Part shown: positions 34,185 through 42,434 of the stretch, in pieces | Position numbering within the stretch: the stretch's first letter is position 1 | Layout of the letters: each line of letters opens with the position of its first letter | NCBI GenBank assembly: GCA_964633975.1 | Contig: CAZWKX010000006.1 | Span: forward strand, 1 to 64,000 | Direction: 5' to 3' | Length of the DNA stretch: 64,000 nt | Source: CAZWKX01 sp964633975 | Lineage (GTDB): Bacteria; Actinomycetota; Acidimicrobiia; Spongiisociales; UBA11373 | The notes under the pieces: generated by a model | The model's input: only the letters and a program-made list of their open reading frames with translations | Told to the model about the DNA's origin: nothing | Database searches by the model: none | Made by a program: the position numbers and the translations under genes

Positions 34185-34643
34185 GTGGAAGGGACTGTGC
34201 GCTGCACCGAGACTACGGCTTCCCCGGAGGTTCTCTTCTCTGTTGCCGCCGACCTGGCCGCCTATCCCGAGTGGGCGAGTGGAGTCCGCACCGTCGAGGT
34301 GCTCGCCGTCGATTCCGAGGGTCGGCCCAGCAGAGCGCGTTTCGAGATCGACGGTTTCATCCGCAAGATCTCCTATGAGCTGGAGTACACCTACGACCCG
34401 CCGCGGCGATTGGAGTGGAAAGCCGTTCCGGGCCCGGACATCAAGGCCATGGACGGGTATTACGAGTTCGAGCCGCTCGAGGGCGGGGGCACGCAGATCC
34501 TGTACGCCCTCAGGGTGGCGCCTGCCTTTGTGGTGCCCGGCTTCCTCAGGCGGCAGGCCGAGAAAGAGATTGTGAAGCGGGCGGTCCGCGGCCTCAAGCA
34601 GTACGCGGAAGACATCGAATCCGGGGCCGTGTCCTCGGATTAG
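34185..34643 (+). CDS. SRPBCC (polyketide cyclase/START-like) protein
   Basis: A 152-residue protein with the helix-grip pattern SPEVLFSVAADLAAYPEWASGVRTVEVL, then KISYELEYTYDPPRRLEW and a C-terminal helix PGFLRRQAEKEIVKRAVRGLK. These proteins bind hydrophobic ligands in a cavity; no ligand is known here. GTG 34185 is chosen because GAGGAG lies 7 nt upstream. A TTG at 34143 overlapping the methyltransferase gene is a possible but weaker start. Confidence 0.82.
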   Translation: MEGTVRCTETTASPEVLFSVAADLAAYPEWASGVRTVEVLAVDSEGRPSRARFEIDGFIRKISYELEYTYDPPRRLEWKAVPGPDIKAMDGYYEFEPLEGGGTQILYALRVAPAFVVPGFLRRQAEKEIVKRAVRGLKQYAEDIESGAVSSD

Positions 34644-34655
34644 GAGGGCTATGCG

Positions 34656-34692
34656 ACCCCGGAGGCCCGCTCGGCGTGCGGGCCTCCGGGGT
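34656..34692. terminator. Bidirectional hairpin terminator between converging genes
   Basis: A perfect 15-bp inverted repeat (34656-34670 and 34678-34692; left arm starts ACCCCGGAGG) with a 7-nt loop, placed between the SRPBCC gene and the converging hsp20 gene. No T-run follows, which is common in GC-rich actinobacteria. Confidence 0.8.
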
Positions 34693-34715
34693 GCTGGTGG
34701 GCGTCTGGGAGGGGA

Positions 34716-35129
34716 TCAGGAAGCGACGTCCACCTTGACCTTGCGGGGAAGTACCTCGGGCCGACGAGGAATGACCACCTCGAGCAGGCCGTTGTTCGTC
34801 TTGGCCGAGATCTCCTCGGCGTTGAGGCCTTCGGGGAGCACGAGCGTGCGCTTGAACTCTCCGCTGAAGATCTCGCGACGGTGGTAGCTGCCTTCGTCGA
34901 TCGTCTCATCGAATTGGCGCTTGCCGGTGATCGTGAGTGTGCGGTCCTCGACTGTGATGTCGATGCCGTCGGCGGCGACGCCGGGTACCTCGACACGTAC
35001 GACCAGGTCCTTCTCTCGATCGAAAGCATCGATGCGTGGCCACCAGCCGGCACCTGAGGCCGTGCCTCGCTCCAAGAAGCGGTCGAGCTCGCCGAAGAGC
35101 GAGAACGGATCAAACCTGACCAGATCCAT
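34716..35129 (-). CDS. Hsp20/alpha-crystallin family small heat-shock protein
   Basis: A 137-residue chaperone with a short N-terminal arm (RFDPFSLFGELDRFLE). The alpha-crystallin domain begins near WPRIDAFDREKDLVVRVEVPGV and includes SYHRREIFSGEFKRTLVLPEGL. A C-terminal IPRR-type tail follows (VVIPRRPEVLPRKV). It holds unfolding proteins in a refoldable state. ATG 35129 follows AAGGAG. Upstream is a clear promoter overlapped by a palindrome (35159-35184), different from the HspR binding element. Confidence 0.94.
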   Translation of the reverse strand: MDLVRFDPFSLFGELDRFLERGTASGAGWWPRIDAFDREKDLVVRVEVPGVAADGIDITVEDRTLTITGKRQFDETIDEGSYHRREIFSGEFKRTLVLPEGLNAEEISAKTNNGLLEVVIPRRPEVLPRKVKVDVAS

Positions 35130-35158
35130 GATCTTCTCCTTCCGTGACCTTTCTTAGG

Positions 35159-35184
35159 GCTATCATAGCTATAAACCTGATAGC
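35159..35184. promoter_or_regulatory. Palindromic operator over the hsp20 promoter
   Basis: GCTATCA-N12-TGATAGC, perfect 7-bp arms, covering the whole spacer and most of the -10 box of hsp20. The position is ideal for a repressor. It does not match the HAIR element (CTTGAGT-N7-ACTCAAG) of HspR. Confidence 0.65.
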
Positions 35185-35190
35185 ACTCAA
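35162..35190 (-). promoter_or_regulatory. hsp20 promoter
   Basis: On the minus strand, -35 TTGAGT (35185-35190), a 17-bp spacer and -10 TATGAT (35162-35167). The mRNA would start near 35155 and carry a ~25-nt leader with the ribosome site AAGGAG. Confidence 0.7.
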
Positions 35191-35343
35191 CCTATATTCC
35201 CTGAGTAGGGTCTTCAAGCAGTTGGTCAGGCGCCGAAAAGTCCGGTGCTGCGGCGACGACGCCCGAGGGCGAGGCGTAGCCCGGCCGAGGCCGTGATGCT
35301 GCAGACGGGTTCCGATAGGCTGGGAGGTCGAAAGGGAGCTGAG

Positions 35344-35715
35344 GTGGCGGTTCTATCGACATTGCGCGATGCTGCTGCGGCCGTGCCGGCCGTGATCAAG
35401 CTGGCTGCACGGCTCGCCGTCGATTCCCGAGTGGACCTGCGGGCGCGGCTGGTCGTCGCCGGCGCCGTCGGCTACACCTTGCTTCCGATAGACATCGTGC
35501 CCGATTGGGTCCCGGTGCTGGGGCGACTCGATGACGTCGTCGTGGCCGCGTTGGCCATGAAGATCCTGCTGGATGAAGCCGGTGAGGAGGTCGTACGAGA
35601 GCATTGGGATGGGAGCGAGCAGGCGTTGCGGGCCTTCGAGGAGATCGTCGAGTGGCTGGCCGGCGCCGTGCCCGCCCGTCTGCGTCGGCTGGTTGCGGGA
35701 GGGCTGCAGCCTTGA
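35344..35715 (+). CDS. YkvA-family (DUF1232) membrane protein
   Basis: A 123-residue protein with the DUF1232 motif ARLVVAGAVGYTLLPIDIVPDWVPVLGRLDDVVVAALA, which forms one membrane helix flanked by conserved D and P residues. The C-terminal half is helical and probably cytoplasmic. Function is unknown in the family. GTG 35344 has GGGAG about 6 nt upstream. Its stop overlaps the TTG start of the next gene. Confidence 0.84.
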   Translation: MAVLSTLRDAAAAVPAVIKLAARLAVDSRVDLRARLVVAGAVGYTLLPIDIVPDWVPVLGRLDDVVVAALAMKILLDEAGEEVVREHWDGSEQALRAFEEIVEWLAGAVPARLRRLVAGGLQP

Positions 35716-36392
35716 GCGCAGGCAGGGCCGTGATCGGGGCTGCGCTCGTGGCGGTTGGGGTCTTACTCCTGGCCGACGTCGCAGGGCTCGCCAAGGCCGG
35801 GGGGATCATCGCCGACTGGTGGCCTCTCCTGCTCGTGGCTCTCGGGATCGTGCAAGCGTCCTCGGGCGGGGGATTCGGGGTCGTGTCCACGGTGCTGGTG
35901 GTCGGTGGGATCGTGCTGCTCGGGGTCACGACGGGCCTGTTCGGTGAGGACATCGGCGGTGCGGCTTGGGCGGTGGCGCTGATCGCCGCCGGTGGCTGGG
36001 TGCTGATGGGATGGGGACGTCGCCGCTCGTCGGCATCGGCCGAGTCGGAGCTGTCCGGCTTGTCCATCTTCAACGTGGTGAAGCTGATGAACCGGTCACC
36101 GGCGCTTCGTGCCGGGGCGCTCACCGCCGTGCTCGGGACCCTGCGCATGGACCTGACCCGTGCCACGCTCGACCCTGCAGGCGCCCGGGTGTCGGCGACC
36201 GCGGTGCTCGGGGCCATCGACATCATCGTTCCCAAGGGATGGCAGGTCGAGGTGCGAGGCCTTCCCATCTTCGGCGGGTGGGACGACACGACCTCCAAGG
36301 CCGAACACGGGTCGGGCTCAGCCGTGTTTCGCGTGCAGGCACTCGTCGTGTTCGGCGGGGTTGAGGTGAAGCACCACAGCCGTTGGATCTGA
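35712..36392 (+). CDS. LiaF-like membrane protein with cell-wall stress-response C-terminal domain
   Basis: A 226-residue protein. It has four hydrophobic helices in the first ~105 residues (VIGAALVAVGVLLLADVAGL, WPLLLVALGIVQ, VVSTVLVVGGIVLLGV, WAVALIAAGGWVLMGW), then a soluble domain with LRMDLTRATLDP, ATAVLGAIDIIVPKGWQVEV and VFGGVEVKH. This matches the LiaF/DUF2154 cell-wall-active antibiotic response family. The TTG start forms a TTGA overlap with the YkvA-like gene, so the pair is coupled. No LiaRS-type two-component system is adjacent. Confidence 0.82.
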   Translation: MSAGRAVIGAALVAVGVLLLADVAGLAKAGGIIADWWPLLLVALGIVQASSGGGFGVVSTVLVVGGIVLLGVTTGLFGEDIGGAAWAVALIAAGGWVLMGWGRRRSSASAESELSGLSIFNVVKLMNRSPALRAGALTAVLGTLRMDLTRATLDPAGARVSATAVLGAIDIIVPKGWQVEVRGLPIFGGWDDTTSKAEHGSGSAVFRVQALVVFGGVEVKHHSRWI

Positions 36393-36427
36393 CACATACA
36401 ATGACCCCTCGTTTGCGAGGAGTCGAA

Positions 36428-37603
36428 GTGGAGTTCCGCCGTATCCCAAACCTGCCTCCCTATGTGTTTGCCGAGATCGACGCGCTGAAGGCGGCGGCGC
36501 GTCGAGCCGGCGAGGACGTCGTGGACCTAGGATTCGGGAACCCCGACATCCCGTCGCCCGACAGCGTGATCGACAAGCTCTGCGAGGCGGCGCGCAACCC
36601 CCGCAATCATCGCTACTCCTCGTCGCGTGGCCTGCCCAATCTGCGCAAAGCCGTCGCCGATCGGTATCGGCGACGCTTCGGCGTCGAGGTCGATCCCGAG
36701 ACCGAGGTGCTCACCACCATCGGCGCCAAGGAGGGCGTGGCGCATCTGATGTGGGTGCTGGTGCAGCCCGGCGACGGCGCCGTGGTTCCTGAGCCGGCGT
36801 ACCCCATTCACGTCTATGCGGCCGTTCTCGCAGGAGCCGAGGTGCACCGGGTTCCGATAGGGGTGAAGCCGGACGTGTACTTCATGCACATAGCCGAGGT
36901 GTTCCGCACCACATGGCCTCGCCCCCGTGTGATCGTGGTCAACTTCCCCCACAACCCGACGACGGCGTGCGTGGATCTCGACTTCTATGTCCGTCTGGTC
37001 GATTTCGCCAGTGAGCAGAGGGCCTTCATCGTCAGCGACCTCGCCTATGCGGACATCATCTACGGCGACTACCGGCCGCCGAGCCTTCTTGAGGTACCCG
37101 GGGCCAAGGACGTCGGCGTTGAGCTCTACACGCTCACCAAGGGCCACTCCATGGCCGGCTGGCGCGTTGGGTTCGTCGTAGGCAATGCCAAGGCCGTTGC
37201 CGCTCTGGCCCGGCTCAAGTCCTACTTGGACTACGGGACGTTCCAGCCCATCCAGATCGCTTCGATCATTGCGCTCAATGAGGAAGACGAGTACCCGAAG
37301 AAGATCTCGGAGATCTACCGGGCCCGCCGGGACACGCTGGTCGATGGGCTCAACCGCGCCGGCTGGGATGTGGAGAAGCCGAAGGGGACCATGTTCGTGT
37401 GGGCCAAGATCCCCGACGCATTCGTCAAGATGGGCTCACTGGAGTTCTGCAAGCTGCTGCTGCGTGAGGCGAAGGTGGCGGCGAGCCCCGGCCTCGGCTT
37501 CGGCCCCACGGCCGACGGCTACGTGCGGTTTGCCTTGGTCGAGAACGAACACCGCACCGCACAGGCGGCGCGTGGGATACGCCGGGCCCTGGAGAAAATG
37601 TGA
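36428..37603 (+). CDS. Class I aminotransferase, alanine/LL-diaminopimelate aminotransferase type (AlaC-like)
   Basis: A 391-residue PLP enzyme. The PLP lysine lies in TLTKGHSMAGWRVGF, and the substrate Asn region in VVNFPHNPTTA. The N-terminus RIPNLPPYVFAEIDALKAAAR matches AlaC-like enzymes, which make alanine from pyruvate with glutamate. GTG 36428 is preferred because GCGAGGAG lies 5-6 nt upstream. ATG 36401 is an alternative. It converges with glgP with only 4 bp between stops and no hairpin. Confidence 0.87.
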   Translation: MEFRRIPNLPPYVFAEIDALKAAARRAGEDVVDLGFGNPDIPSPDSVIDKLCEAARNPRNHRYSSSRGLPNLRKAVADRYRRRFGVEVDPETEVLTTIGAKEGVAHLMWVLVQPGDGAVVPEPAYPIHVYAAVLAGAEVHRVPIGVKPDVYFMHIAEVFRTTWPRPRVIVVNFPHNPTTACVDLDFYVRLVDFASEQRAFIVSDLAYADIIYGDYRPPSLLEVPGAKDVGVELYTLTKGHSMAGWRVGFVVGNAKAVAALARLKSYLDYGTFQPIQIASIIALNEEDEYPKKISEIYRARRDTLVDGLNRAGWDVEKPKGTMFVWAKIPDAFVKMGSLEFCKLLLREAKVAASPGLGFGPTADGYVRFALVENEHRTAQAARGIRRALEKM

Positions 37604-37607
37604 CGGC

Positions 37608-39722
37608 CTAGTCGGAGCCGTTGGCGTGCAGGTAGAAGTGCTCCAGGTACTCGGCGGCCATGCGGGCGGAGCCGAACGACGGCGCGATCGAGGCCATGGC
37701 CTCCTGCATCATCTCGATCCATTCCAGTGGGACGCCGTTGGTGCGGGCGTAGTAGCGAGGAGCGATCTCGTGCTCGATCAGGTGGTAGATCGCCTGCGCG
37801 TCGGCCCAATCGGTTTCATGGGGATCACCCAGCGCCCATCCATTGGCCCCGTTGAACGCCTCGGGCCACCATCCGTCGAGCACGCTCAGGTTCAGGGCGC
37901 CGTTGGCCGCCGCTTTCATGCCCGAGGTCCCGCTCGCTTCCATGGGCGGTCTGGGTGTATTCAGCCAGACGTCGGAGCCGCCCACGAGATGGCGTGCCAG
38001 CTCCATGCTGTAGTCCTCCACAAATACGACGTGCCCTCTCAGCTCCGGGCTCTTGGCCATTCCCCAGACTTGGCGGATGAGATCTTGGCCTTCGCGGTCG
38101 GCGGGATGCGCCTTGCCGCTGAAGATGAGCTGCACGGGACGCTCCGGATTGGTGAGTATCGCCTTCAGGCGATGCCAGTCGGTGAGCAGCAGGCCGGCCC
38201 GTTTGTAGGCGGCGAACCGGCGGGCGAAGGTGATCGTGAGTCGATCCGACGGCAGGAGATCGGCGACGCGGCGCAGCTCATCGGGGCCGGCCCCGTGACG
38301 CGCCAGCTGGTCGCGCAGCCTCCGCCGGATGACGCGCAACATTCGCTCTTTCTGGGAGACGTGCGCCTCCCAGATCAGACGGGGTGGCAGTCGGCGGACC
38401 GCGGCCCACGCCTCGGGGTCCTTGGGCGACCGCCTGGCCCAGTCGGGTCCGCATGCCGAGGCGATGTGCTCGCTCATGGGTCCGCCCACCCAGGTGGGCA
38501 GATGGACCCCATTGGTGACGGCTCCAGCCGGACCACCGATGATGTGCTGCCAGTCCCGGGTGATCACTTTGCCGTGACGCTTGCTGACCCCGTTAGTCGA
38601 GGCCGAGAGGCGGATGGCCAAGGCTCCCATGTCGAAGGAACTGGGATCGGCGGCACGGCTCAGGTCGCCCAGCTGCCGGTCGGAGAGACCGGGCACCCGG
38701 CCGCTGAGGTACTTCATGGCCAGGCCGAGGTCGAAGGCCTCGTTGCCGGCGGGCACCGGGGTGTGCAGGGTGAAGACCGAGTGCCGCTTCACCTCCGCGA
38801 CGGCGTCGTCGTAGGAGTGCCCGGCCTTGAGGAGGCGTGAGAGGCGTTCGATGAGGGAGAGCGCGGCGTGGCCCTCGTTGACGTGCCATGTTGACGGATC
38901 CATGCCGACGGCTTGGATGACCCGGACTCCTCCGAAGCCGAGCACGATCTCCTGGCACAGGCGCATCTCTCTGCCCCGGACGTAGAGGATGTGAGTGATC
39001 GCGCGGTCGGCGACATCGTTAGAGGGGAGGTCGGTGTCGAGCAGGAGCAAGGGCACTCGGCCCACGTCGATGCGCCAGACGCCGACATCGACGCTGCGTC
39101 CCGGCAGCTCGACGGGAACGGTGAGCGGCTCGCCGAATCGGCTGAGCACTCGGCGCAGAGGCTGGCGCGCCACTTCAATCGGTCGGTAGTCGTGCTGCTG
39201 GTTCCCGTCCGGATCGACCGCCTGGTGGAAATAGCCCCGGCGGTAGAGCAGGCCGACTCCAATCATCGGGATGCCCAGGTCGGAGGCGGCCTTTGCATAG
39301 TCGCCGGCGAGCACACCCAGGCCACCCGAGTAGAAGGGCAGGGTGTGATGCACCCCGAACTCCGTGCACAGGTAGGCGAGGCCGCCCGGCAGCGAACCGG
39401 CATGGTTGCGGCGGTACCAGGTGTCCTCCTCGTCCATGTAGGCGTTGAAAGCTGCAACGGCCCGCTCATAGAGCTCGACGAACGAGTCGTTGTCCTCGAG
39501 CACCTCCCATTGCCCCGCTGGCACCGTCTGCAGCACGGTGAGGGGGTTGGGCGAACGAATCCAGTCGGAAGGGCTGACCCGCTGCCATAGTTCGCGAGCC
39601 TCCGGCGTCCAGGTCCACCACATGTTGTACGCCAGGTCGTAGAGATGCCCGAAGGACTCAGGCAGCGAGACCGGGGTCCCGGCCGCCACGGGGATGGAGG
39701 GCAAACTGCGCGAAGGATCCAT
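37608..39722 (-). CDS. glgP: Alpha-glucan (glycogen) phosphorylase
   Basis: A 704-residue GT35 enzyme of the shorter TIGR02094 type with an N-terminal DUF3417-like segment (NMWWTWTPEARELWQ). It shows the glucan and active-site motifs YLCTEFGVHHTLPFYSGGLGVLAGDY, WHVNEGHAALSLIERL, RRFAAYKRAGLL and the PLP lysine in EASGTSGMKAAANG. It releases glucose-1-phosphate from glycogen or maltodextrin. No other glycogen gene is adjacent. ATG 39722 starts the protein without a clear ribosome site. Confidence 0.95.
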   Translation of the reverse strand: MDPSRSLPSIPVAAGTPVSLPESFGHLYDLAYNMWWTWTPEARELWQRVSPSDWIRSPNPLTVLQTVPAGQWEVLEDNDSFVELYERAVAAFNAYMDEEDTWYRRNHAGSLPGGLAYLCTEFGVHHTLPFYSGGLGVLAGDYAKAASDLGIPMIGVGLLYRRGYFHQAVDPDGNQQHDYRPIEVARQPLRRVLSRFGEPLTVPVELPGRSVDVGVWRIDVGRVPLLLLDTDLPSNDVADRAITHILYVRGREMRLCQEIVLGFGGVRVIQAVGMDPSTWHVNEGHAALSLIERLSRLLKAGHSYDDAVAEVKRHSVFTLHTPVPAGNEAFDLGLAMKYLSGRVPGLSDRQLGDLSRAADPSSFDMGALAIRLSASTNGVSKRHGKVITRDWQHIIGGPAGAVTNGVHLPTWVGGPMSEHIASACGPDWARRSPKDPEAWAAVRRLPPRLIWEAHVSQKERMLRVIRRRLRDQLARHGAGPDELRRVADLLPSDRLTITFARRFAAYKRAGLLLTDWHRLKAILTNPERPVQLIFSGKAHPADREGQDLIRQVWGMAKSPELRGHVVFVEDYSMELARHLVGGSDVWLNTPRPPMEASGTSGMKAAANGALNLSVLDGWWPEAFNGANGWALGDPHETDWADAQAIYHLIEHEIAPRYYARTNGVPLEWIEMMQEAMASIAPSFGSARMAAEYLEHFYLHANGSD

Positions 39723-39797
39723 GTGGTCCGTAGTCAGGGCCGCTCAGAGTACAGGATGCTGGCCCGGCTTCCACTACTCGGGTTTCCGGCCCCGGGA

Positions 39798-39803
39798 TAG
39801 ACT
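39798..39803 (+). promoter_or_regulatory. -10 box upstream of ltaE and the fatty-acid operon
   Basis: TAGACT with 10 nt to ATG 39814. It is the best promoter candidate for the ltaE-fabF operon. Confidence 0.4.
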
Positions 39804-39813
39804 GCCCCGACTC

Positions 39814-40848
39814 ATGGCGTTCCCCGACGGCACCGCCGATTTTCGCAGTGACACCGTGACTCGGCCCACGGAGGAGATGCGCCGCGCCATGGCCGAAGCC
39901 GAAGTCGGCGACGACGTGTACGGCGAGGATCCGACGGTCAACGCGCTCGAGGAGGAATCCGCAGCGGTCGTGGGCAAGGAGGCGGCACTGTTCGTCCCCT
40001 CCGGCACGATGGGCAACCAGATCGCCGTCAACCTCCACACTCGACCGGGGGATGAGGTCCTCTGTGTCGACTGGGCCCATGTGCGCAACTTCGAGCACGG
40101 CGCCGCAGCTGCCATCTCCGGGGTGGCGTTCCGCAACGTCGTGGGGGACCGGGGCACCATCGCTCCCGGAGATGTCGAATCGGCGTTGGAATGGTCGGGA
40201 GGGCGCATGCCCCGGGTGTCGCTGCTGGTGTGGGAGAACACCCACAACGCTTCGGGCGGATCGGTGCTCGCGCAGGACGTCGTCGAGGAGTCGTCGTCGG
40301 CGGCGCGCCGTCGAGGTCTTGCGATCCACCTCGACGGTGCGCGGCTGTTCAACGCCTCGGTGGCGGCGAGACGACCGGCATCCGAGCTGGCCGCCGTGGC
40401 CGACAGCGTGATGTTCTGCTTCTCGAAGGGTCTGGGGGCGCCGGTGGGCTCGGTGCTCTGCGGTCCCGCCGAGTTCGTGTCGGAGGCGCGTGAGGTCCGG
40501 GAGCGTTTTGGCGGTGCGATGCGGCAGGCCGGTGTGATCGCAGCCGCTGCTCTCGTGGGCCTGCGCCGGCGGGATCGGCTTGCCGAGGACCACACTCTCG
40601 CCGGGGAGCTGGCCGAGATGCTGGCGGATCAGTTCTCAGGGGCGGTCCCGCGGCCTCCCGAGACGAACATGGTGTTGCTGGAGGGCCAGCACATCCCGGG
40701 CGGTCCGGAGGTGTTCCGCCGGGCGCTCGCGGAAGAGAGCGTGCTGGTTGGCTACATCAGACCCGGGGTCCTGCGTTTCGTGACCCACGGCGACGTCGAC
40801 GCCGCCGATGTGGAACGGGTGGCCGCGGTGGCGGCAGTGCTGACATGA
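39814..40848 (+). CDS. ltaE: Low-specificity L-threonine aldolase
   Basis: A 344-residue PLP aldolase that splits threonine or allo-threonine to glycine and acetaldehyde. It shows DFRSDTVTRPTEEM, GDDVYGEDPTVN, VPSGTMGNQIA and HLDGARLFNA, with the PLP lysine in CFSKGLGAPVGSVL. The start is ATG 39814. It overlaps the O-methyltransferase gene by ATGA and probably leads the operon into the fatty-acid genes. Confidence 0.94.
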   Translation: MAFPDGTADFRSDTVTRPTEEMRRAMAEAEVGDDVYGEDPTVNALEEESAAVVGKEAALFVPSGTMGNQIAVNLHTRPGDEVLCVDWAHVRNFEHGAAAAISGVAFRNVVGDRGTIAPGDVESALEWSGGRMPRVSLLVWENTHNASGGSVLAQDVVEESSSAARRRGLAIHLDGARLFNASVAARRPASELAAVADSVMFCFSKGLGAPVGSVLCGPAEFVSEAREVRERFGGAMRQAGVIAAAALVGLRRRDRLAEDHTLAGELAEMLADQFSGAVPRPPETNMVLLEGQHIPGGPEVFRRALAEESVLVGYIRPGVLRFVTHGDVDAADVERVAAVAAVLT

Positions 40849-41495
40849 AGACGGTCAACTACTTCCAGGGAGAGGTGATCGACATCGTCCGGCGGCTCTT
40901 CGCCGCCGAGGACGATGCACTCGCCGATGCTCGCCGCCGTGCCGAGGAGAACGGAGTCCCCCTCATCGAGGTCGCTCCGGAAGACGGCGCCATCCTCGGG
41001 GTCGTCGTGGCCTTGCTGCGGCCTCAGCTGGTCGTCGAGATCGGCACGCTCTTCGGCTACTCAGGTACTTGGATGGCCCGTTCGCTGCCACCGGGAGGCC
41101 GGCTCGTCACATTCGAGGCGAAGCCGGAGCATGCGCAGGTGGCCCGGACCACCTTCGAGCGGGCCGGAGTGGCCGACAGAGTCGAGATCATCGTGGGCGA
41201 TGCCACCGAGACGCTGGCGCGGGTGACCGGACCCGTCGACCTTGTGTTCATCGATGCCGACAAGCCCGCCTATCCCCAGTACCTGACTTGGGCGCGGAAG
41301 GCGCTGAGGCCGGGCGGGGTCGTGATGGCCGACAACGCGCTCGACAGGGGCCGCATCGAGAATCCGGACCAGCTGCCCCGAACTCGCGCCGTCTGGGCCT
41401 TCCTGGAAGCTCTCTCTTCCGATGCGGCCTGGCAATCGGCCATGATTCCCACCCTTGAGGGCCTCGCCATCGGAGTGCGCACGGAGGCGCCTTGA
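40845..41495 (+). CDS. O-methyltransferase, catechol-OMT type
   Basis: A 216-residue class I methyltransferase with VVEIGTLFGYSGTWMARSLP (SAM site), the LVTFEAKPEHAQVA strand, and the metal-binding VFIDADKPAYPQYL and MADNALDRGRI. These small enzymes methylate catechol-like hydroxyls with Mg2+, but the substrate is unknown here. It overlaps ltaE and fabD by 4 bp each, so it is embedded in the operon. Confidence 0.9.
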   Translation: MKTVNYFQGEVIDIVRRLFAAEDDALADARRRAEENGVPLIEVAPEDGAILGVVVALLRPQLVVEIGTLFGYSGTWMARSLPPGGRLVTFEAKPEHAQVARTTFERAGVADRVEIIVGDATETLARVTGPVDLVFIDADKPAYPQYLTWARKALRPGGVVMADNALDRGRIENPDQLPRTRAVWAFLEALSSDAAWQSAMIPTLEGLAIGVRTEAP

Positions 41496-42418
41496 GCTAC
41501 GCGATCCTCTTTCCCGGCCAGGGCAGCCAGGCCGTGGGCATGGGGTCGGACCTCTTCGCCGCCCGCCCCGATCTCCTAGGCGGAGCGGCGGATGCCGTTC
41601 TCGGATGGTCGCTTCGGGATCTGTGCCTCGAGGGCTCGGAGGACGAGCTGACCCGCACCGAGAAGGCGCAGCCGGCCCTTTACGCGGTGTCCTACACCCT
41701 CTGGGACGAGCTGCAGTCCCGTCTCGATCACCCGCCGGGAGCCGCTGCCGGGCACTCACTGGGGGAGTACACCGCGCTGGCCGCCGCCGGAGCGATGTCG
41801 TTCGAGGATGGGCTGCGCCTGGTGTCGGCGCGGGGTAGGGCCATGGCGGCCGCCGCCGGCGTCGAGCGCTCCGGCATGGCCGCCCTGCTCGGGGGTGAGG
41901 AGGGCGCCGCGGAGTCGCTCGTCGCCGAGCGCCGTCGCCGGGGTGGCCGGCTGTGGGTGGCGAACATGAATGCCCCGGGGCAGGTGGTCGTGGCCGGAGC
42001 GCTCGACGACATCGCCTGGGTCGTCGAGGCCGCCGGCAAGCGGGGGTTTCGTGGGGCCGTGCCGCTCAAGGTGGCCGGCGCTTTCCACTCGCCGTTTATG
42101 TCCACGGCCGCCGCTGAGCTGGCCGATACGATCGCCACCGTCGAGTTCGGAAGGACTGCCTTTCCGGTCTGGGCCAACACCACCGCTCTTCCTCACGGCG
42201 CTGATGTGGGCGCCACGCTCCTCGAGCAGCTGACGGCGCCGGTCCGCTTCGCCGAGATGCTGGAGAACATGGCGGGTGCCGGCGTCGAGCGGTTTGTGCA
42301 CGTGGGCCCGGGGGATGTAACCGCCGGCCTTGCCAAGAGGTCCGTAAGGGGTGCGGAGGTTCTCGTGGTGTCGAATCGGGACCAGGTCGACGCCGCCGCC
42401 GAGGTGCTGAGCTCATGA
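41492..42418 (+). CDS. fabD: Malonyl-CoA:ACP transacylase
   Basis: A 308-residue enzyme. FPGQGSQAVGMG forms the oxyanion region, the nucleophile serine is in AGHSLGEYTALAAAG, and the catalytic histidine is in AGAFHSPFM. It loads malonate on ACP for type II fatty-acid synthesis. The TTG start forms a TTGA overlap with the preceding stop. Confidence 0.95.
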   Translation: MSYAILFPGQGSQAVGMGSDLFAARPDLLGGAADAVLGWSLRDLCLEGSEDELTRTEKAQPALYAVSYTLWDELQSRLDHPPGAAAGHSLGEYTALAAAGAMSFEDGLRLVSARGRAMAAAAGVERSGMAALLGGEEGAAESLVAERRRRGGRLWVANMNAPGQVVVAGALDDIAWVVEAAGKRGFRGAVPLKVAGAFHSPFMSTAAAELADTIATVEFGRTAFPVWANTTALPHGADVGATLLEQLTAPVRFAEMLENMAGAGVERFVHVGPGDVTAGLAKRSVRGAEVLVVSNRDQVDAAAEVLSS

Positions 42419-42434
42419 GGGAGGAGGAGCCGCG

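Noticed and set aside
35159..35206. HspR (HAIR) or CIRCE element at hsp20
   Set aside because: The arms are GCTATCA/TGATAGC. The nearby ACTCA...TGAGT arms are in the opposite orientation to HAIR, and the CIRCE consensus is absent.
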